Assembly: GCA_009919985.1 (NCBI GenBank)
Contig: RGAX01000115.1
Coordinates: 1-8,521 of the forward strand
Source of the DNA: Opitutaceae bacterium
GTDB taxonomy: Bacteria; Verrucomicrobiota; Verrucomicrobiia; Opitutales; Opitutaceae
Length of the DNA stretch: 8,521 nucleotides
Reading direction: 5' to 3'
In this document: one piece after another, positions 5,737-8,521 of the stretch
How positions within the stretch are numbered: position 1 is the first letter of the stretch
Layout of the letters: every line of letters starts with the position of its first letter
Program-made: the position numbers and the translations under genes
Notes under the pieces: model-generated
Database searches by the model: none
Told to the model about the DNA's origin: nothing
The model's input: only the letters and a program-made list of their open reading frames with translations

Positions 5737-7080
5737 GTGTCCCACGCCTCCGCCAGTACCACGTCCGAACCGACGCCACCCAAGCGCGCCCTATCTCTGG
5801 GCGTCATTTTTCTCACGCTGTACATCGATCTGATCGGTTTCTCGATCATCTTCCCCCTCGGTCCCGATCTACTCGGCCACTACCTCGGCACCGATGGCCG
5901 CAGCGGTGTCCTCGGCTGGCTCCTTGCTCAAACCGACGCCATCGCTCGCAGCCTCGGCCACGATAATGCCTTCGCCACCGTCCTATTCGGCGGCGTGCTC
6001 AGTTCCTTTTTCTCGATTCTCCAATTTATCTTCGCGCCGTTCTGGGGTGCAATTTCCGATAAACGCGGTCGTCGGCCCGTGCTACTGCTTACCGTCGCTG
6101 GCACCGCTTTCGGTTACCTGCTCTGGGTCATCAGCGGCTCGTTTTGGGCGTTCTTACTTTCACGCATCGTGAGCGGCGCCTTCTCCGGCAATCTCTCCGT
6201 CGCCACCGCCGCCGTGGCCGATGTTACTTCGCGCGCCGAGCGCTCCAAAGCCATGGGCATCGTGGGCGCCGCGTTTGGCCTCGGCCTAGTCACCGGCCCG
6301 ATGATCGGCGCTCTCACCGCACAATGGAACCTCCTAGAAACGTATCCAGCCCTCGCGCGTTTCGGTTTCAATCCGTTCTCCGTGCCCGCGCTGATTTCTT
6401 TCGCTCTGTGCTTAGTCAACCTAGCGTGGATTTACCGCCGCTTCAACGAAACCCTTACGCCCGCTGCTCGCGCCGAAGCCCGTGACCCGCGCATCCGCAA
6501 CCCCATTGCCGCCATCTTCGGTCTCAATAACGCCGCCCTGCGCCGCACCAACCTTGTCGCCTTCACTTACGCACTCGCCTTCGTCGCGATGGAAGCGTCT
6601 CTCACCTTTCTCGCCGCCGAGCGCTTCGGTTACACGGCCCGTGACAACGGTTACCTGCTCGGCTTTCTCGGCGTTTGCTCGATCATTACCCAAGGTTTCA
6701 TCGTTCGTAAATTACTCGCCCGCGTCGACGAGATCCGCGTGCTCGGCTCCGGCCTCATCCTTTCGACGCTAGGACTCGTCGCCGTCGGCTTTGCCCAACA
6801 ACCTTGGCTGCTTTACACGGGACTTGCCTTGCTCGCCGCCGGCTCCGGCCTCGTCAACCCCGCCAGCACCGGCCTCATCTCACTTTATTGTGGCCCACAA
6901 GAACAGGGACGTGTCCTCGGTATCTTTCGCTCCCTAGGTTCGCTCGCTCGGGCGATCACGCCCGTGCTCGCCGGTGCAGCCTTTTGGCTCTACGGCTCAC
7001 GCAGCGTCTTCCTCGCTGGCGCCGCCCTCGCCCTGGGCGCCTTCGCTCTGAGCCGCACGCTGCCGCAACCGGCAAAATAA
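5737..7080 (+). CDS. MFS transporter, DHA1/TetA-like
   Basis: This 447-residue inner-membrane protein of the major facilitator superfamily most resembles the drug:H+ antiporter (DHA1, TetA-like) group. Helix 1 carries LYIDLIGFSIIFPLGP (28-43) with a membrane Asp (D31), as in TetA-type carriers. Motif A, GAISDKRGRRPVLL, lies at 104-117 between helices 2 and 3. A motif C-like stretch, GAAFGLGLVTGPMIGAL (177-193), marks helix 5 of antiporters. The central cytoplasmic loop is about residues 235-270, and further hydrophobic segments run to about 437, consistent with twelve helices. The helix 1-2 loop (about 44-82) is longer than usual. The substrate cannot be deduced. I prefer the GTG at 5737 to the in-frame TTG at 5728, since the TTG lies at the end of a T6 tract resembling the leaders of other genes here. 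The 83-nt gap to the preceding remnant shows no strong promoter. The gene is followed after 3 nt by a lipoprotein protease gene, probably in one operon. Confidence 0.9.
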   Translation: MSHASASTTSEPTPPKRALSLGVIFLTLYIDLIGFSIIFPLGPDLLGHYLGTDGRSGVLGWLLAQTDAIARSLGHDNAFATVLFGGVLSSFFSILQFIFAPFWGAISDKRGRRPVLLLTVAGTAFGYLLWVISGSFWAFLLSRIVSGAFSGNLSVATAAVADVTSRAERSKAMGIVGAAFGLGLVTGPMIGALTAQWNLLETYPALARFGFNPFSVPALISFALCLVNLAWIYRRFNETLTPAARAEARDPRIRNPIAAIFGLNNAALRRTNLVAFTYALAFVAMEASLTFLAAERFGYTARDNGYLLGFLGVCSIITQGFIVRKLLARVDEIRVLGSGLILSTLGLVAVGFAQQPWLLYTGLALLAAGSGLVNPASTGLISLYCGPQEQGRVLGIFRSLGSLARAITPVLAGAAFWLYGSRSVFLAGAALALGAFALSRTLPQPAK

Positions 7081-7083
7081 AAA

Positions 7084-8274
7084 ATGAACTGGCGGCGTCC
7101 TCTCGCATTCGCCTTGGCCGCGCTGGCCTGCGCTCAACTCGCGGGCTGCTTCTCCTTTCGCCGAGAAGCCGCGCGCCCCGGTCGCACCACGCTCGGCTCC
7201 CCGCTCATCGTACTTCCCGCTCAACGTCTCGGCACGTTTCTACTCATCGAGAGCAAATGGGACCGCGGCGGCCCATGGCACTTCCTCATCGACACCGGAG
7301 CCAACACCACGCTGGTCACCCCCGAATTCGCTCAACGCTACGGCTATAAACCCGACCCGGCCACCCCCGTCGCCCTCGTCACTATCATCTCGGCCGACGG
7401 CCAGACGCTCGCTCTGCCTGCGACCACGATCCGGCGGCTTGAGCTCGGAGAGGCCCGCTTCGAAAATATTTCCGCGCGCATCTACGATTGCGCCGCCCTC
7501 TCCGCACATCTCGGCGTAAAAATCGACGGCATTTTAGGCTTCCCGCTTTTCCGCGAAACGCTTCTCACCCTCGATTACCCGCGCGACCGCATCGTGCTCG
7601 CCCCCGCCCGAGGCAACCCGCTGATCCCCGGTGCAGCCGTCCCCTTTAACAACGCCAACAAAACCCCGCTCATCTCCGTGCGCCTCGGCGATCAGCCCTT
7701 AGTAGCGCTGCTGGACAGCGGTAGCGACGCCGCCCTCAGCCTCAATCCCGTCGGACTCTCGCCGCACTTTACCTACGGCCCCCGCCAGGGCAGCACCGTG
7801 AGCACGCTCACCGGCGACCGCCCACAAAGTATCGGCCGATTAGCCGAGTCGTTAAACCTCGCCGATTACCTCCTGCCCACGCCCATCATCGAACTCTCCG
7901 ATGAACTCTCCGCTATCGGTGGCGCCGTGCTCCAAAACTTTTCCGTCACCTTCGACCAAGAGCGCGACCGCGTCACTTTTTACCGCGATTCCCCAGCTCC
8001 CATCGCAACGGAGCCGCGCCGCAGCCCCGGCCTGAGCTTCTCCAAGACTCCCGCGTATTGGCGCGTAGCCGGCGTAGTACCCGGTTCGGCCGCCGCTAAC
8101 GCCGCCGTCGAGCGCGGCGATCTCATCACCCGCATCAACGGCGAGCCGGTCGCGCGCTGGGATTTTCGCCGCTACTCGCGCCTGGTAGCCGAAGCCCGCG
8201 AGATCACCTTCACGTTTCTAAACGGCACGCGCGAAACCGAGAAACGCCTACCCGTCTTCGAACTCGTGCCATAA
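7084..8274 (+). CDS. Predicted lipoprotein aspartyl protease with two D(T/S)G sites and PDZ-like tail
   Basis: The protein has 396 residues. Its N-terminus has R4/R5, a hydrophobic core and a lipobox LAGC with lipidated C22, so it should be anchored in an envelope membrane. Residues 65-80 hold the first retropepsin-like active site, FLIDTGANTTLV (D70), with the matching DGILGFPLF at 148-156. A second half follows: VALLDSGSDAALSL (D211) and GGAVLQNFSVTFD (279-291). Two clan-AA half-domains in one chain could pair as an intramolecular dimer, much as pepsin does. Residues 325-385 look like a PDZ domain (GVVPGSAAANAAVERGDLIT, then INGEPV), often used to bind peptide C-termini. Related proteins are usually called aspartyl protease family or retropepsin-like proteins; their bacterial substrates are mostly unknown. 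The ATG lies 3 nt after the MFS stop with no Shine-Dalgarno site, only an A-rich stretch, so co-transcription with the transporter is likely. The gene is intact. Catalysis is inferred from the motifs only. Confidence 0.88.
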   Translation: MNWRRPLAFALAALACAQLAGCFSFRREAARPGRTTLGSPLIVLPAQRLGTFLLIESKWDRGGPWHFLIDTGANTTLVTPEFAQRYGYKPDPATPVALVTIISADGQTLALPATTIRRLELGEARFENISARIYDCAALSAHLGVKIDGILGFPLFRETLLTLDYPRDRIVLAPARGNPLIPGAAVPFNNANKTPLISVRLGDQPLVALLDSGSDAALSLNPVGLSPHFTYGPRQGSTVSTLTGDRPQSIGRLAESLNLADYLLPTPIIELSDELSAIGGAVLQNFSVTFDQERDRVTFYRDSPAPIATEPRRSPGLSFSKTPAYWRVAGVVPGSAAANAAVERGDLITRINGEPVARWDFRRYSRLVAEAREITFTFLNGTRETEKRLPVFELVP

Positions 8275-8275
8275 G

Positions 8276-8311
8276 GTTGCCGTGGTGCGACGGACGCACT
8301 AGGCCCGCAAC
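8276..8311. terminator. Possible bidirectional terminator between convergent genes
   Basis: The 62-nt gap between two converging genes contains nested inverted repeats: GTTGC (8276-8280) with GCAAC (8307-8311), and within them GTGCG (8285-8289) with CGCAC (8295-8299). A small AGCGC/GCGCT pair (8318-8322 and 8333-8337) surrounds an A7 run (8323-8329), which is a T7 run for - strand transcripts, but it sits in the loop rather than after the stem. The location is right for a terminator; the structure is only moderately convincing. Confidence 0.35.
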
Positions 8312-8336
8312 ACCCCAGCGCTAAAAAAACCTGCGC

Positions 8337-8521
8337 TCAAAGTTTCTTGCGCAACAGGAACGCACCCGCGCCGTCGTGTCCGCTCACCCACGGCTGACTA
8401 AGACTCTTGGCTTCGAGCGTAAACGGTCCGCCCGCGCGGCTATCGAAAAAGGTTTTCACGACGCTCTCGTTCTCCTCGGGATCAATTGAGCAAGTCGAAT
8501 AGACTAGTCGTCCGCCCGGCG
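8337..8521 (-). CDS. RsmB/NOP-family rRNA cytosine-C5 methyltransferase, C-terminal fragment
   Basis: Read on the - strand from the right edge, 60 codons precede a TGA whose complement is at 8337-8339. They begin with PGGRLVYSTCSIDPEENE, the motif VI strand of SAM-dependent RNA m5C methyltransferases of the RsmB (Sun/Fmu)/NOL1/NOP2 family, in which the Cys of TCS is the catalytic nucleophile. The fragment ends with HDGAGAFLLRKKL, which fits the family's usual C-terminal D-G-x-F-x-x-(R/K) ending. RsmB methylates 16S rRNA C967 in E. coli; the short piece cannot separate RsmB from related RsmF-like enzymes, so no symbol is given. The rest of the gene, including the SAM-binding motifs and any N-terminal NusB-like domain, lies beyond the window. 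It converges on the aspartyl-protease gene. Confidence 0.85.
   Translation of the reverse strand, partial: PGGRLVYSTCSIDPEENESVVKTFFDSRAGGPFTLEAKSLSQPWVSGHDGAGAFLLRKKL

Noticed and set aside
1..8521. Mobile element, CRISPR array, tRNA/rRNA genes or a defence cassette, including around the 5.1 kb scars
   Set aside because: I saw no transposase or integrase motifs, terminal inverted repeats, regularly spaced repeats, or tRNA-like T-loop sequences; apart from the exported protein and the N-terminal part of the LOG protein, the genes have recognisable families, mostly housekeeping.

Overview
This GC-rich window reads almost entirely on the + strand. It carries six recognisable or plausible genes in a compact series, two scarred gene remnants near 5.1-5.65 kb, and the 3' end of a convergent gene at the right edge. 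The products, the strong preference for C-ending codons, the short gaps and the lack of Shine-Dalgarno sequences suggest a Verrucomicrobiota genome, perhaps Opitutaceae. That placement rests on general resemblance and I could not test it.

Layout: (1) the 3' part of a large multidomain protein with a C-terminal LOG-family (lysine decarboxylase-like) Rossmann domain, open through the left edge; (2) purD, a complete purine-biosynthesis GARS gene with a GTG start; (3) a small exported protein of unknown function whose ATG overlaps the purD stop; (4) a low-molecular-weight protein-tyrosine-phosphatase-like gene; (5) glyA, which is well conserved for 347 residues, then loses about 45 residues and shifts frame before resuming with a recognisable GlyA C-terminus ending at 5175; (6) directly after that stop, the decapitated 3' end of a hybrid histidine kinase: the last strand of the ATPase domain, a linker and a complete receiver domain; (7) an MFS/DHA1 transporter; (8) a predicted lipoprotein with two aspartyl-protease half-sites and a PDZ-like tail, 3 nt after the MFS gene; (9) on the - strand, the C-terminus of an RsmB-type rRNA m5C methyltransferase.

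Functionally this is mostly housekeeping: purine and one-carbon metabolism (purD and glyA are metabolically linked, because GlyA supplies glycine, the substrate of PurD, and one-carbon units), a phosphatase, a transporter and envelope proteolysis. I see no phage, transposase, CRISPR, toxin-antitoxin or defence genes, and no rRNA or tRNA genes.

The most noteworthy signal is the pair of deletion scars within about 100 bp (about 5095-5100 and 5176-5192). The first removes the SPFxTSGxRxGTPA region of GlyA, which holds the substrate-carboxylate-binding arginine. The second removes nearly all of a hybrid sensor kinase. Either this is a real local rearrangement that inactivated glyA here, or it is an assembly error; read mapping would decide. 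Secondary points are the LOG fusion architecture, a degenerate S41-like motif pair in the exported protein, the two-half-site aspartyl protease, and pyrimidine-rich leaders in place of Shine-Dalgarno sites.
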